Shown one piece after another: positions 44,563-53,067 of a stretch of DNA of 64,000 nucleotides. The position numbers and the translations under genes are program-made. The notes under the pieces were generated by a model. That model saw only the letters and a program-made list of their open reading frames with translations, had not been told where the DNA came from and searched no databases. Origin of the DNA: Fuerstiella sp. Its GTDB lineage: Bacteria > Planctomycetota > Planctomycetia > Planctomycetales > Planctomycetaceae. Each line of letters begins with the position of its first letter. The stretch's first letter is position 1. The stretch lies in NCBI GenBank assembly GCA_022447225.1, contig JAKVAZ010000006.1, positions 310,001 to 374,000 on the forward strand. The letters are read 5' to 3'.

Positions 44563-46716
44563 ATGATCGATCGGGTTCGTCAATTTCTTGTCGGCGTGCT
44601 CAGCGTCGCAATCTCGGTGTTCACCATCTACGAAGTGAACTACGGAGCCCTTTCACCGCTCTCCCGACTGTCGGTCTTCTGTCTGCTCGGTTCAGCGTTA
44701 TGCTTCCTGATGTATCCGATTCACAGGAAGCTCGGTGGAGTCAAAGCTCTGCGCGTTGTGGACGTTCTTCTGGCAGCCGCAATTGTCAGCTGCTGCGGTT
44801 ACCTGATTTACCAGGGCAATACACTGGCTGCACGAGCCGGTAAATTTAACGAAACCGATTTTGCGGTTGCGATTGCCGGAACGCTGCTCATCCTGGAAGC
44901 CACACGTCGATCGATTGGCTGGGCTTTGCCGATCCTGGCCGGATCTTTCCTGACATACGCGCTGTACGGTTCGAGTATGCCGGACTGGCTGTTTCCACAC
45001 CGCGGTTATTCCGTGGAACGCATCGCTGCACAGTGCTTCCTGCGAACCGAAGGCGTGTTCTCAATCGCAATGAGCGTGATGTTTACGTACGTGTTTCTGT
45101 TTGTGGTATTCGGTGCTTTTCTTGAAATCAGTGGTGCAACACAGTTCATCGTCGATTTTGCCAAACGGATATTCGGTCGAAGCCCAGGTGGCCCGGCCAA
45201 AGTCGCGGTTCTGGCCAGCGGATTAATGGGATCACTGTCGGGAAGTGCTGTGGCCAACGCAGTCACAACCGGTACGTTTACAATCCCGATGATGCGCAGC
45301 GCCGGATTCAAACCTCATATTGCCGGCGGAATCACGGCCGCAGCAGCTTCAGGTGGAGCCCTTGTTCCTCCGGTGATGGGTGCCGGGGCCTATATGATGC
45401 TGGAACTGATTGACGACGTGACGTTCGTGCAGATCGCCAGAGCCGCGCTGGTCCCTGCAATTCTGTACTATCTGTCAATTCTGCTGTTCGTACACTTCTT
45501 CTCGCGTCGAGTCGGAGCAGATGCACCGACCGAGTCGCCTGCAGATTCCGTTTCACTGTTTCAATACAACGGACTGGTGTTCTTTGGAGCACTCGGGGCA
45601 CTGATCACGTTTCTGTTCTTTAAGACGCCGTTTCGAGCCGTCACGTATTCGCTGCAGCTGATTCTGGTGCTCACGATTCTGAGCCCCCGCATGGCGGTTT
45701 CCATCACCAATCGCGTGGTTGCCCTGATGGTGTTTGCCGGTGTCACCGGAACCGTGGCGTATTGCCGGGCAAATTGGAACCAACTGGTCAACACAGAAGC
45801 CGGCTGGGCACAAACAGTCGCCACAGTTCTTAGGCCGGATGATCGACTGGTCCTTTCCGATTTTGATACCTGGGCAGATGCTGCCATTCCCGGCATGCTG
45901 CTCGTACTGCTCATCGGTCTGCTTAATGTTCAGTGGCGTCCCATGATTATGGACGCATTCAGTCGTTCTGCTCGCGGAGGTGTTTCACTGGTTTCCGCCA
46001 GTGCCTGTGTGGGCGTGGTGATTGGTGTGGTTTCACTGACGGGTGTTGGCACCGCCTTTCCAAATGCGATCATCCCCCTGGCTGAACGAAGTCTGTTCCT
46101 GGCCCTGCTGGCGATCATGGGCTGTTCGATCGTCCTGGGAATGGGTCTGCCGTCGGCCGTGTGTTATCTGCTGATGGCAACGCTGATCGGCCCGGTCCTT
46201 AATAAACTGGGAGTACCGCCCCTGGCCGCACATCTGTTTATATTTTACTTCGGCATGATGTCCATGGTAACGCCCCCGGTCGCACTGGCCGCGTACGCCA
46301 GCGCCGGTATTGCCGAATCAAGAATCATGCCCACGGCGTTTGCAGGATTTCGATTTGCCCTGGTTGGATTTACTCTTCCATTCATGTTTGTCTATCGACC
46401 GGAACTGCTGCTGATGAACCCGGAAGGGGGGCCCGCTGCATTGATGCCCGCGATCATGCAAATCTCAATGGCTGCTGTCGGCATTGTCGCACTGTCTGTC
46501 GGTCTCGCCGGCTATTTTTTCTGCCGCACCGGCATTTTGCTGAGAACCCTGATTCTGATCGCCGCCGCCATGTTGCTCACACCTGACGTAACGATCGGGG
46601 AAATCAATCTGGGTATGGCCACCAACGTAACGGCATTGACACTGTTTGTGTTTGTCACCGGACTTAATTTCATGCAGTCACGATCACCTTCCACAGCAGA
46701 ACAGACCGGCAAATGA
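44563..46716 (+). CDS. TRAP transporter fused permease (DctQM type)
   Basis: 717 residues, mostly hydrophobic, as in TAXI-type fused permeases. About four N-terminal helices correspond to DctQ and about 14 to DctM. Typical segments are GSLSGSAVANAVTTGTFTIP, GGALVPPVMGAGAYMMLE, LGMGLPSAVCYLLMATLIGP and FYFGMMSMVTPPVALAAYA. It imports the solute bound by the TAXI receptor upstream. An unusual insertion of about 90 residues with two helices (about 370-460) separates the DctM halves. The next gene overlaps it as ATGA. Confidence 0.93.
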   Translation: MIDRVRQFLVGVLSVAISVFTIYEVNYGALSPLSRLSVFCLLGSALCFLMYPIHRKLGGVKALRVVDVLLAAAIVSCCGYLIYQGNTLAARAGKFNETDFAVAIAGTLLILEATRRSIGWALPILAGSFLTYALYGSSMPDWLFPHRGYSVERIAAQCFLRTEGVFSIAMSVMFTYVFLFVVFGAFLEISGATQFIVDFAKRIFGRSPGGPAKVAVLASGLMGSLSGSAVANAVTTGTFTIPMMRSAGFKPHIAGGITAAAASGGALVPPVMGAGAYMMLELIDDVTFVQIARAALVPAILYYLSILLFVHFFSRRVGADAPTESPADSVSLFQYNGLVFFGALGALITFLFFKTPFRAVTYSLQLILVLTILSPRMAVSITNRVVALMVFAGVTGTVAYCRANWNQLVNTEAGWAQTVATVLRPDDRLVLSDFDTWADAAIPGMLLVLLIGLLNVQWRPMIMDAFSRSARGGVSLVSASACVGVVIGVVSLTGVGTAFPNAIIPLAERSLFLALLAIMGCSIVLGMGLPSAVCYLLMATLIGPVLNKLGVPPLAAHLFIFYFGMMSMVTPPVALAAYASAGIAESRIMPTAFAGFRFALVGFTLPFMFVYRPELLLMNPEGGPAALMPAIMQISMAAVGIVALSVGLAGYFFCRTGILLRTLILIAAAMLLTPDVTIGEINLGMATNVTALTLFVFVTGLNFMQSRSPSTAEQTGK

Positions 46717-46943
46717 ATGTCAGATACGTCATCTGGCTGTTGATCCTGCTGCTGGTGATTCTGCATCAGGATCTTTGGCTGTGGTCCGACGGTCGACTGA
46801 TCATGGGATTCCTGCCGGCCGGTCTGGCCTATCACATCGGACTAACGATCGCTGCCGCCGTAACCTGGTGGCTGGCCACAAAGCTCGTCTGGCCGGCCGA
46901 TGATGTCACGCCCGACCCCGATTCGGGAGGATCCGAATCTTGA
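46713..46943 (+). CDS. DUF3311-like small membrane protein
   Basis: 76 residues with two hydrophobic helices (VIWLLILLLVILHQDLWLW and AYHIGLTIAAAVTWWLATK) and an acidic tail. Such proteins are often found directly upstream of sodium:solute symporters and are thought to be accessory subunits; DUF3311 is my best guess for family. It overlaps both the TRAP permease (4 bases) and the symporter (4 bases), so its translation is coupled to both. Confidence 0.75.
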   Translation: MNVRYVIWLLILLLVILHQDLWLWSDGRLIMGFLPAGLAYHIGLTIAAAVTWWLATKLVWPADDVTPDPDSGGSES

Positions 46944-48475
46944 TCCAACTGGCCATCATAGCCGGATACTTTATTCTGCTGATCGCTGTCGGAATCCTGT
47001 CCAGCCGGCTGTTTCGAGGCACCAGTCAGGATTACATGCTGGCCAGTCATTCGATCGGCCCTTTCCTGCTGTTGATGTCGCTGTTCGGCACAACAATGAC
47101 CGCCTTCGCCCTGGTGGGTTCAACCGGCAAGGCCTACCAGATCGGAATCGGAGTGTATGGACTCATGGCCTCTTCCAGTGCCATTGTCCATTCACTGTGT
47201 TTCTTTTTAATCGGGATTCCCATGTGGAAACTGGGACGCCAACACGGATACACCACACAAATTCAGTTCTTTCGGGATCGCCTTGAATGTAATCACATCG
47301 GCCTGTTGCTGTTCCCAATTCTGGTGGGGCTGATCATCCCCTACCTGTTGATCGGCGTCCTAGGTGGTGGAACGGTTATTCAAAAAGTCACAGTCGGTGC
47401 CTTTCCCGGTTCCTTCGCAGAATTCAACGGGGGAGTGCCGCCGTGGCTCGGATCCCTGGTGATCTGCATGATCGTGCTGGCCTACGTGTTCGCAGGGGGC
47501 ATGCGCGGAACCGCATGGGCCAACGCATTCCAAACGTCCGTATTCATCATTCTGGGTGTCGTCACGTTTCTGATAATCGCCGGCCGTATCGGAGGACAGG
47601 ACAGTCTGCTGGGCAGTCTTCAGGCAGCGACTCAGAACGTTCAGCAGCGGCACCCGGAAATGCTCACCCGTGATAAACTGCCACCGGCTTTGTTCTTCAG
47701 TTTCATGCTGGTGCCACTGTCTGCTGGTATGTTTCCTCACCTGTTTCAGCACTGGCTCACTGCCAAAAATGTCGACAGCTTCCGACTGCCGATCGTGGTA
47801 CATCCGATCTTCATCATGCTGGTCTGGGCTCCCTGTGTGCTGGTCGGAATCTGGGCCACGTCAGCAACAGTCGGAGACGAACTGCTGATTCCGGAGGGAA
47901 CCAGTCCGAATGCAGTGCTGGCAATGATGGTGACCAGACTATCCGGACCTGTGCTGTCCGGACTGCTGACAGCCGGCATTCTGGCTGCAATCATGTCATC
48001 GCTCGACAGTCAATTTTTGTGTGTTGGTACGATGTTTACCAAGGACATCGTTGAACACTACGCCGGCCGCGACCGATTCACCGATCGGCAGATCGTCGTG
48101 ATTGCACGAGGCTTCGTGGTGGCGGTCGTGGCAGTCACCTATGTTCTGAGTCTGCTGGAACCGCGCGCAGTCTTTGAACTTGGCACCTGGTGTTTCAGTG
48201 GATTTTCGGCACTGGTCCCGTTGGCAATTGCCGCTATCTACTGGAAACGACTGACGGCCGCCGGCGCCTGCGCCTCCGTCGTCGCAGCGGCGACGACCTG
48301 GATCTACTTTTTTGTGCAGTCGGACTTTGCGATGAATCCCAGGTACTCGTTTTTCGGAATGCTGCCCTGTGTCGGCATGGTTGCCGTGTCTGTTTCAGTA
48401 TTGGTTCTTGTGTCACTGCTGACGCGACCTCCAGGGGAACAGTCACTACAACGATTCTTTCCTCCCTCCGAGTGA
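46940..48475 (+). CDS. Sodium:solute symporter (SSS family)
   Basis: 511 residues from a TTG that overlaps the preceding stop as TTGA. About 13 transmembrane helices. Family features: GTTMTAFALVGSTGKAYQIG, YVFAGGMRGTAWANAFQ and TAGILAAIMSSLDSQFLC, whose Ser residues belong to the sodium site of SSS carriers. It should couple sodium entry to uptake of a solute such as a carboxylate, sugar or amino acid. It is the last gene of the operon, 21 bases before a terminator. Pairing of an SSS carrier with a TAXI-TRAP system in one operon is unusual. Confidence 0.92.
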   Translation: MIQLAIIAGYFILLIAVGILSSRLFRGTSQDYMLASHSIGPFLLLMSLFGTTMTAFALVGSTGKAYQIGIGVYGLMASSSAIVHSLCFFLIGIPMWKLGRQHGYTTQIQFFRDRLECNHIGLLLFPILVGLIIPYLLIGVLGGGTVIQKVTVGAFPGSFAEFNGGVPPWLGSLVICMIVLAYVFAGGMRGTAWANAFQTSVFIILGVVTFLIIAGRIGGQDSLLGSLQAATQNVQQRHPEMLTRDKLPPALFFSFMLVPLSAGMFPHLFQHWLTAKNVDSFRLPIVVHPIFIMLVWAPCVLVGIWATSATVGDELLIPEGTSPNAVLAMMVTRLSGPVLSGLLTAGILAAIMSSLDSQFLCVGTMFTKDIVEHYAGRDRFTDRQIVVIARGFVVAVVAVTYVLSLLEPRAVFELGTWCFSGFSALVPLAIAAIYWKRLTAAGACASVVAAATTWIYFFVQSDFAMNPRYSFFGMLPCVGMVAVSVSVLVLVSLLTRPPGEQSLQRFFPPSE

Positions 48476-48997
48476 TTCAATTTCTTCTGTTTCTTGCCCT
48501 GCGGTGCAGGGTTTTCTGCAGCCTGTCACCGGTGACTGTAATCGGCAACCATTGCCTCGCGTCAAAAGCAGTCGAAATACCGGTCTTCCACACGAGACAA
48601 CCATTCAGGCATCAACGTCTACTGATATTCTGAAGGTGATTCCCTCTCCTCTCCGTTTTGACTGCCGGACTTGACGCTCAGGTTACTTCCGACAGGCCAA
48701 TCATCAGGTTCCTCAGACAGAATCGATGACGTTTGTAGTGAACAAATTCATCGGCACCGTTCGTATTTTCCGCAATCGCGAAGTGATCTTGCATGTCGAA
48801 CGATGAAAGCGGAAAATGTCGGCCACCAGCCACTCCAGGGAGCGAAATCGCCATTAGTCCGTGGATCGATCGTGCGGCGACAAAACTCTCACTTTCTGTG
48901 AAAATGATTGCAGCAAGGCGTACTGACAAACGATACAGTTGTGTTTGCAGGCGGTAAGAAGTACCAACTCTTCTTTTTTCCTTCCAGGAGGTTTTTA
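48476..48997. other. Spacer before the HMA lipoprotein gene
   Basis: 522 bases with the operon terminator at its left end (48497-48516) and the ribosome-binding site of the next gene at its right end. A leftward open frame of 83 codons is not convincing. No other structure seen. Confidence 0.4.
48497..48516 (+). terminator. Rho-independent terminator of the transport operon
   Basis: CCCTGC and GCAGGG form a perfect 6-bp stem with a three-base loop, followed by TTTTCT, 21 bases after the symporter stop. Confidence 0.8.
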
Positions 48998-49369
48998 ATG
49001 CGTTCGACGACGGTTGCTATGGCGTTGGCTGTGTTTGCACTGATTGGTTGCGGCGACAGTGCCGACAATCCAGCAAGTGCTGACCACAATGCCGTCAGTC
49101 CAGCGACTGACAACGTTAATCCCTCTGACACTGAGCAAATGACAGAAGGAATACAGTTGGTCACACTCAGATTGCCGGGAATGACCTGAAGGGGCTGCGA
49201 GGCCTCAGTTCGAGGCGCTTTATCCAACGTTGCTGGCTTGACAGAACTGAAGACAGATATTCCGAGTCGTTTTTGCAGTTTCCAGGTCAGTAAAGACTTC
49301 GACTTTAAGGAGAAATTAACCGAACTGGCTGCCAGTAATTCACACATCGAAGGATTCGAAATCCAGTAA
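48998..49369 (+). CDS. HMA-domain lipoprotein with in-frame TGA at the first metal Cys (candidate selenoprotein)
   Basis: 123 residues if TGA at 49187-49189 is read through. AGGAGG stands six bases before the ATG. The start is a lipoprotein signal (VAMALAVFALIGCGDS, lipobox LIGC) and a polar linker. A heavy-metal-associated domain then runs from about residue 53: LVTLRLPGMT, TGA at residue 64, RGC at 65-67, ASVRGALSNVAGLTELKTD, and FDFKEKLTELAAS to the stop TAA. HMA domains have GMTCxxC, so TGA replaces exactly the first metal-binding cysteine, giving UxxC if recoded as selenocysteine. A small hairpin lies 17 bases beyond the TGA, and a strong terminator lies 31 bases after the TAA. Alternatives: a nonsense mutation or sequence error. 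A termination product would be 63 residues without a metal site. Confidence 0.75.
49190..49218 (+). promoter_or_regulatory. Candidate bacterial SECIS hairpin
   Basis: GCCTC (49202-49206) pairs with GAGGC (49212-49216) around loop AGTTC; alternatively CCTC/GAGG with a lower GCG/CGC stem and a bulge. The loop starts 17 bases after the TGA and has G as its second base and GU in the loop, features expected of bacterial SECIS elements that bind SelB. The stem is short, so this is suggestive only. Confidence 0.4.
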
Positions 49370-49400
49370 TTTCGTTTCTCGGCTGAAATATCGACACCCG

Positions 49401-49430
49401 AGGGCACGTGACGACACGTGCCCTTTTGTT
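49401..49430 (+). terminator. Rho-independent terminator of the HMA gene
   Basis: Perfect 10-bp stem AGGGCACGTG / CACGTGCCCT with loop ACGA, followed by TTTGTT. It lies 31 bases after the TAA at 49367-49369, so the mRNA includes the part beyond the in-frame TGA. Confidence 0.93.
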
Positions 49431-49633
49431 TGCGCTGGTCAGTCGGTCAGCAGCCGATATGGACAACATGTATTCCTCAGGCGAAATACCGGATACTGTT
49501 GTTGAGCCTGCCGATTTGGGAGCGACGAGCAAACTTCCTCGCTACCGGAAAGAAATACAAACGCCTTCACATGGTTGCAAAATGGCACCAATGGAATGAC
49601 TCGCAGATAAGATCACTGGACAGGACAGCCGAC

Positions 49634-50821
49634 ATGCACCGGAGAAGATTTTTCGAAAGAACCTTGCAGGTGACAGGCGGAATGGGCTGCCTGCCTTCAG
49701 GATTGTGTGCCGCCAGACAGACGCAATCACCGGAATCAACAACTTCGACGCCGGACAGAACCGCGGACAGCAGACAAGGTCAGTCGATGAACCGTAATTC
49801 GGCGGTCGTGGATGCTTATTCTGCCTGTGTCAAATTGACGGATCTGGAACGGGCCAACATCAATGTGGTGATCCAGGCCGTCACCTCCGAAGAACTCCTG
49901 GTACAGATTCCTCCCAATGCGGATTCAGCCGCTCCGCCACCGGGTGTCGACATCTGGGAAAACGTGTTCACCGGTGAGGACGTCGTCAAACGAATCCGAC
50001 AGTCGATCGACCGGCAGCTGGAAGATATTGAAGCTTCCACAGACCGCATCGCACTGGCCCTGACCGTTGAAGAGGCAGTGCAGATTGTGCAGGAAGGAAA
50101 AATCGCTCTGTTCCTGATGCTCAAAAGCGGATGGATCAACCACGATCTGGAAGTCCTGCGCATGTATTATCGTCTGGGAATCCGTGTGATGGCCCTGTGC
50201 CACCTGGCGTCATTTGCCTGGTCGGACTCCAGTGCCGAGCTAAAAGAACGTCCCGGTCTTTCGGAATTCGGCCGTGACGTGGTCCGCGAATGCAATCAAC
50301 TGGGAATCCTGATTGATGTGTCACACGCATCGGATGCAACGTTTTGGCATACGCTGGAAACCACTCAAATGCCGATCATTTCTTCCCATTCCCGCTGTCG
50401 AGCACTGTCAAACAGCATGCGGGATTTGAGCGATGATATGCTGGTAGCCATCTCACGAAACGGCGGTGTCGCAGGAATTCTAGCGGCAACTCCCCGGACA
50501 AATACTGAGCGGACAAACGCCCGACTCCAACGTGACCGTGCGCTGGCGAATCGTTTCTCAGACCCGTTCGAACTGGCCGCCGCCAAACGGCAAGATGCGA
50601 TTGTCTGGTCAACGAAACTGAATCTTCGCCACATTGACTACGCCGTCAAAATGGCGGGCATCAATCACGTCGCCGTTGCTTCACACTGCCAGAGTGTTCC
50701 ACAATGGCAGGAATTTTCTGACGTGCTTGTCCGTCACGGCTACAGTCCGGACGAGGCCGACAGAATTCTGGGAGGAAATGTGCTGCGTGTGCTGGAACAG
50801 GGCAACGGCCAGGCGGACTAA
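49634..50821 (+). CDS. M19 membrane dipeptidase-like protein, Tat-exported
   Basis: 395 residues from the ATG at 49634, which opens an RRRFFERTLQVTGGMG twin-arginine-like signal; the frame is open upstream but not protein-like there. M19 dipeptidases are zinc peptidases with a TIM barrel. Family features: LGIRVMALCHLASFAWSDSS, GLSEFGRDVVRECNQLG, ILIDVSHASDATF with the zinc His, and PIISSHSRCRAL with the next His. The N-terminal HxD pair that normally follows 'VDGHND' is replaced (VVDAYSACV), so one zinc site may be missing or altered. It may cleave D- or L-dipeptides in the periplasm, or be inactive. It follows the HMA gene's terminator and is a separate unit. Confidence 0.85.
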   Translation: MHRRRFFERTLQVTGGMGCLPSGLCAARQTQSPESTTSTPDRTADSRQGQSMNRNSAVVDAYSACVKLTDLERANINVVIQAVTSEELLVQIPPNADSAAPPPGVDIWENVFTGEDVVKRIRQSIDRQLEDIEASTDRIALALTVEEAVQIVQEGKIALFLMLKSGWINHDLEVLRMYYRLGIRVMALCHLASFAWSDSSAELKERPGLSEFGRDVVRECNQLGILIDVSHASDATFWHTLETTQMPIISSHSRCRALSNSMRDLSDDMLVAISRNGGVAGILAATPRTNTERTNARLQRDRALANRFSDPFELAAAKRQDAIVWSTKLNLRHIDYAVKMAGINHVAVASHCQSVPQWQEFSDVLVRHGYSPDEADRILGGNVLRVLEQGNGQAD

Positions 50822-50944
50822 CGCACTTCGCGTTCATCGTTCTTCCGGGTGTGTTGTTTGTTTTCTCCGTATCGTTGCTCAACAACCGTGTCTCGCGTCA
50901 CAGGACACGGTGCCTTTCGCTGATTCATCGCCGCAAGTTCCCGG

Positions 50945-52426
50945 CTACATATAAAGTTCGGTAACCGGCGACCCCAGATAGACGGGATAGGGACGTCCGG
51001 TCATATCGTGGTAGATGCTGTCCTGAGGAATCCCCAGAGCATCGAAAATTGTTGCTGCAACGTCCTCCGGCGTCCTGGGACATTCGTGAGGATATCCACC
51101 AATGCGGTCTGAGGAACCAACAATGTTTCCACCGGTGACCCCACCTCCTGCAAACAGGATGGTCTGCAGTGCCCCCCAGTGGTCACGACCTGGCCGGCGT
51201 CCCGGCTGAGGTGATGAAATCCGCGGCGTCCGACCAAACTCTCCACACATCACCACCAGCGTTTCATCCAGCAGCCCGCGCTGCTGCAGATCCTCCAGAA
51301 ACGACGAAACGGCAAGATCCATCGGTGGCAGCAGCGATTCTTTCAGCAGCGGAAACGCACGGCGGTGCAGGTCCCAGGTTCCGTTCCGCCCCAGGGAAAC
51401 CTGAATCATGTTGACACCCGCCTCCAGCAGGTGTCGGGTCAGCAGCAGAGACCAGCCAAACTTGTTGTGACCATACCGATCCTGCCGTTTGTCCTGTTCC
51501 GTGAAACCATTCAGCGCCTTCTGAACCCGGGAGGACGTCACCATCGACGCGGCTCGGGCTCGAAACGAATCGTGAGTCCGGGCATCGGGACCAGGCACCG
51601 GTCGGACCCTGCAACGTTCCAGCGAATCCAGAAGCGACAGCCGTTGATCCAGTCGGACTCGGTCCGCCCCCTGTGGAACATTCAGTGACGTGGCGGCGAA
51701 CACCGGACCAGGAACCGTATGATTGTGCTGCAGTCCGAAAGCGAACACGGCATCGTCATCACCGTCGTCAAAACAGTTCGGACACGCTCCCCAGCCCAGA
51801 CACCTGGATGCAGCCTGCACCAGCCAGGGATCGTGCTGCCGCCCCAGCCTGCCCCCCTGCTGACCTGGAACCGTCTGCCCGGTGCCGCTGCCGCGCCCGA
51901 CGTACTCAGGCAGCACAGCTGATCCCGGCAGTTGTTCGGCTCCCGGTCGAAAGTATCCTGCCAAAGAAGCAATCCCGGGAGCATCACCTGTATCCGGTTC
52001 TTTGGTTTCGGGGGTGAGCGCCGGAACCCGTGTGTCGCCGGAGGTCATGATCGTGGTGCCGGCGATATGATCATTGCTGTGGTGATGAACAGATCGCAAC
52101 AGTGCGATTTTTCCGGCCTGTTTTGCCAGCAACGGCAGGTGCTCGCAAAACAGCATTCCTGGCACGGCCGTTTCAATGGCGTTGAACTCTCCCCGGACCT
52201 CAGCTGTGGCCATCGGTTTGGGATCGAATGTTTCGTGCTGTGGAGGTCCGCCGGGCAGAAAGATGTAGACCACCTTCTTCGCGGGGGGAAGCATCATTGT
52301 GTCTGAAACGGTACGAGCCCTGGCAACATTCTGTGCATTGAGGCCCAGCAGTCCGATCGCCCCGCTTTGGATCATCTCCCGACGGTGGACCCGCGGATGT
52401 GGCAGGGTGGAACGAGTTGTGCTCAT
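50945..52426 (-). CDS. DUF1501 domain protein with Tat signal
   Basis: 493 residues from the ATG at 52424-52426, with GGAG seven bases upstream; the frame is open 23 codons further. The N terminus has a Tat-type signal (RVHRREMIQSGAIGLLGLNA). DUF1501 motifs: KVVYIFLPGGPPQHETFDPK, LLRSVHHHSNDHIAGTT, GLLDETLVVMCGEFGRTPRI and GRDHWGALQTILFAGGG. Unlike the copy at 3431-4933, no cytochrome-DUF1549 partner is adjacent. The function is not known for the family; location is periplasmic. Confidence 0.92.
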   Translation of the reverse strand: MSTTRSTLPHPRVHRREMIQSGAIGLLGLNAQNVARARTVSDTMMLPPAKKVVYIFLPGGPPQHETFDPKPMATAEVRGEFNAIETAVPGMLFCEHLPLLAKQAGKIALLRSVHHHSNDHIAGTTIMTSGDTRVPALTPETKEPDTGDAPGIASLAGYFRPGAEQLPGSAVLPEYVGRGSGTGQTVPGQQGGRLGRQHDPWLVQAASRCLGWGACPNCFDDGDDDAVFAFGLQHNHTVPGPVFAATSLNVPQGADRVRLDQRLSLLDSLERCRVRPVPGPDARTHDSFRARAASMVTSSRVQKALNGFTEQDKRQDRYGHNKFGWSLLLTRHLLEAGVNMIQVSLGRNGTWDLHRRAFPLLKESLLPPMDLAVSSFLEDLQQRGLLDETLVVMCGEFGRTPRISSPQPGRRPGRDHWGALQTILFAGGGVTGGNIVGSSDRIGGYPHECPRTPEDVAATIFDALGIPQDSIYHDMTGRPYPVYLGSPVTELYM

Positions 52427-52749
52427 GAGAGATCTCCAGCGCTGCTGCAGTGAATCCCGCACGGTCGGTGTTCGGAACGACGATGGCAGATTCACTCGAA
52501 TCGTTCAGAACGCGTACCATCAGTCTAACATTTCGACACCGAATTGCGTCTCTCGTTTTGACAAAACCCGGATGACTATTGACAATTGAAGTCAGGAACG
52601 GGCGCAATATGACAGGTATCTGTCCATTTCCGGCCCAGGGGTCGTGTGGACAGGTCGGGACTAACATGGCACACTCAGACTTCACGGTGGGTCCACCGCT
52701 GCAGCACAGATTCAATCACTGCTGACCAGACCGTATACGGGGTTGCACG

Positions 52750-53067
52750 ATGACCGATCACGAAGCAATTCAGGGCAACTGGATTTCGGTCGCACCGAGC
52801 AGGCCCGGCTACGAAATCCCCATTCGTGCTGAACAGATGGGGTCCAAGCTCAAATACCGGCTGCAGACGGACAGCGATCCCAAACGAATTTTCATCGAAC
52901 ATGGCGATGCGGGCAATCGAACACATTCGTCTGCCCGCGGAGTCTACGAATTATCCGGTGACCGGCTGACCGTGCGATGGACGTATCTGGACGAGACATT
53001 GCCGGAGTCGGTCAACGCCGACGGCACTTCAGGTTCAGTCCTGCATCTCCGCCGTGTCATTCGATAA
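52750..53067 (+). CDS. TIGR03067-like domain protein
   Basis: 105 residues. It starts like the planctomycete TIGR03067 domain (EAIQGNWISVAPSR at the beginning, then GVYELSGDRLTVRW and a C-terminal strand VLHLRRVIR). This small beta-rich domain is abundant in planctomycetes, usually as a standalone or fused module of unknown function. No signal peptide is visible, so it may be cytoplasmic. It converges on the beta-helix gene and overlaps its end by 11 bases. Confidence 0.78.
   Translation: MTDHEAIQGNWISVAPSRPGYEIPIRAEQMGSKLKYRLQTDSDPKRIFIEHGDAGNRTHSSARGVYELSGDRLTVRWTYLDETLPESVNADGTSGSVLHLRRVIR

Noticed and set aside
48678-48929. Leftward open frame of 83 codons in the spacer before the HMA gene
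   Set aside because: It starts with TTG without a ribosome-binding site, and its translation resembles nothing known to me.
48889-49407. Leftward open frame of 172 codons covering the whole HMA lipoprotein gene
   Set aside because: It is antisense to a gene with a strong ribosome-binding site, lipobox, HMA pattern and terminator, and its translation shows no recognisable feature or start signal.
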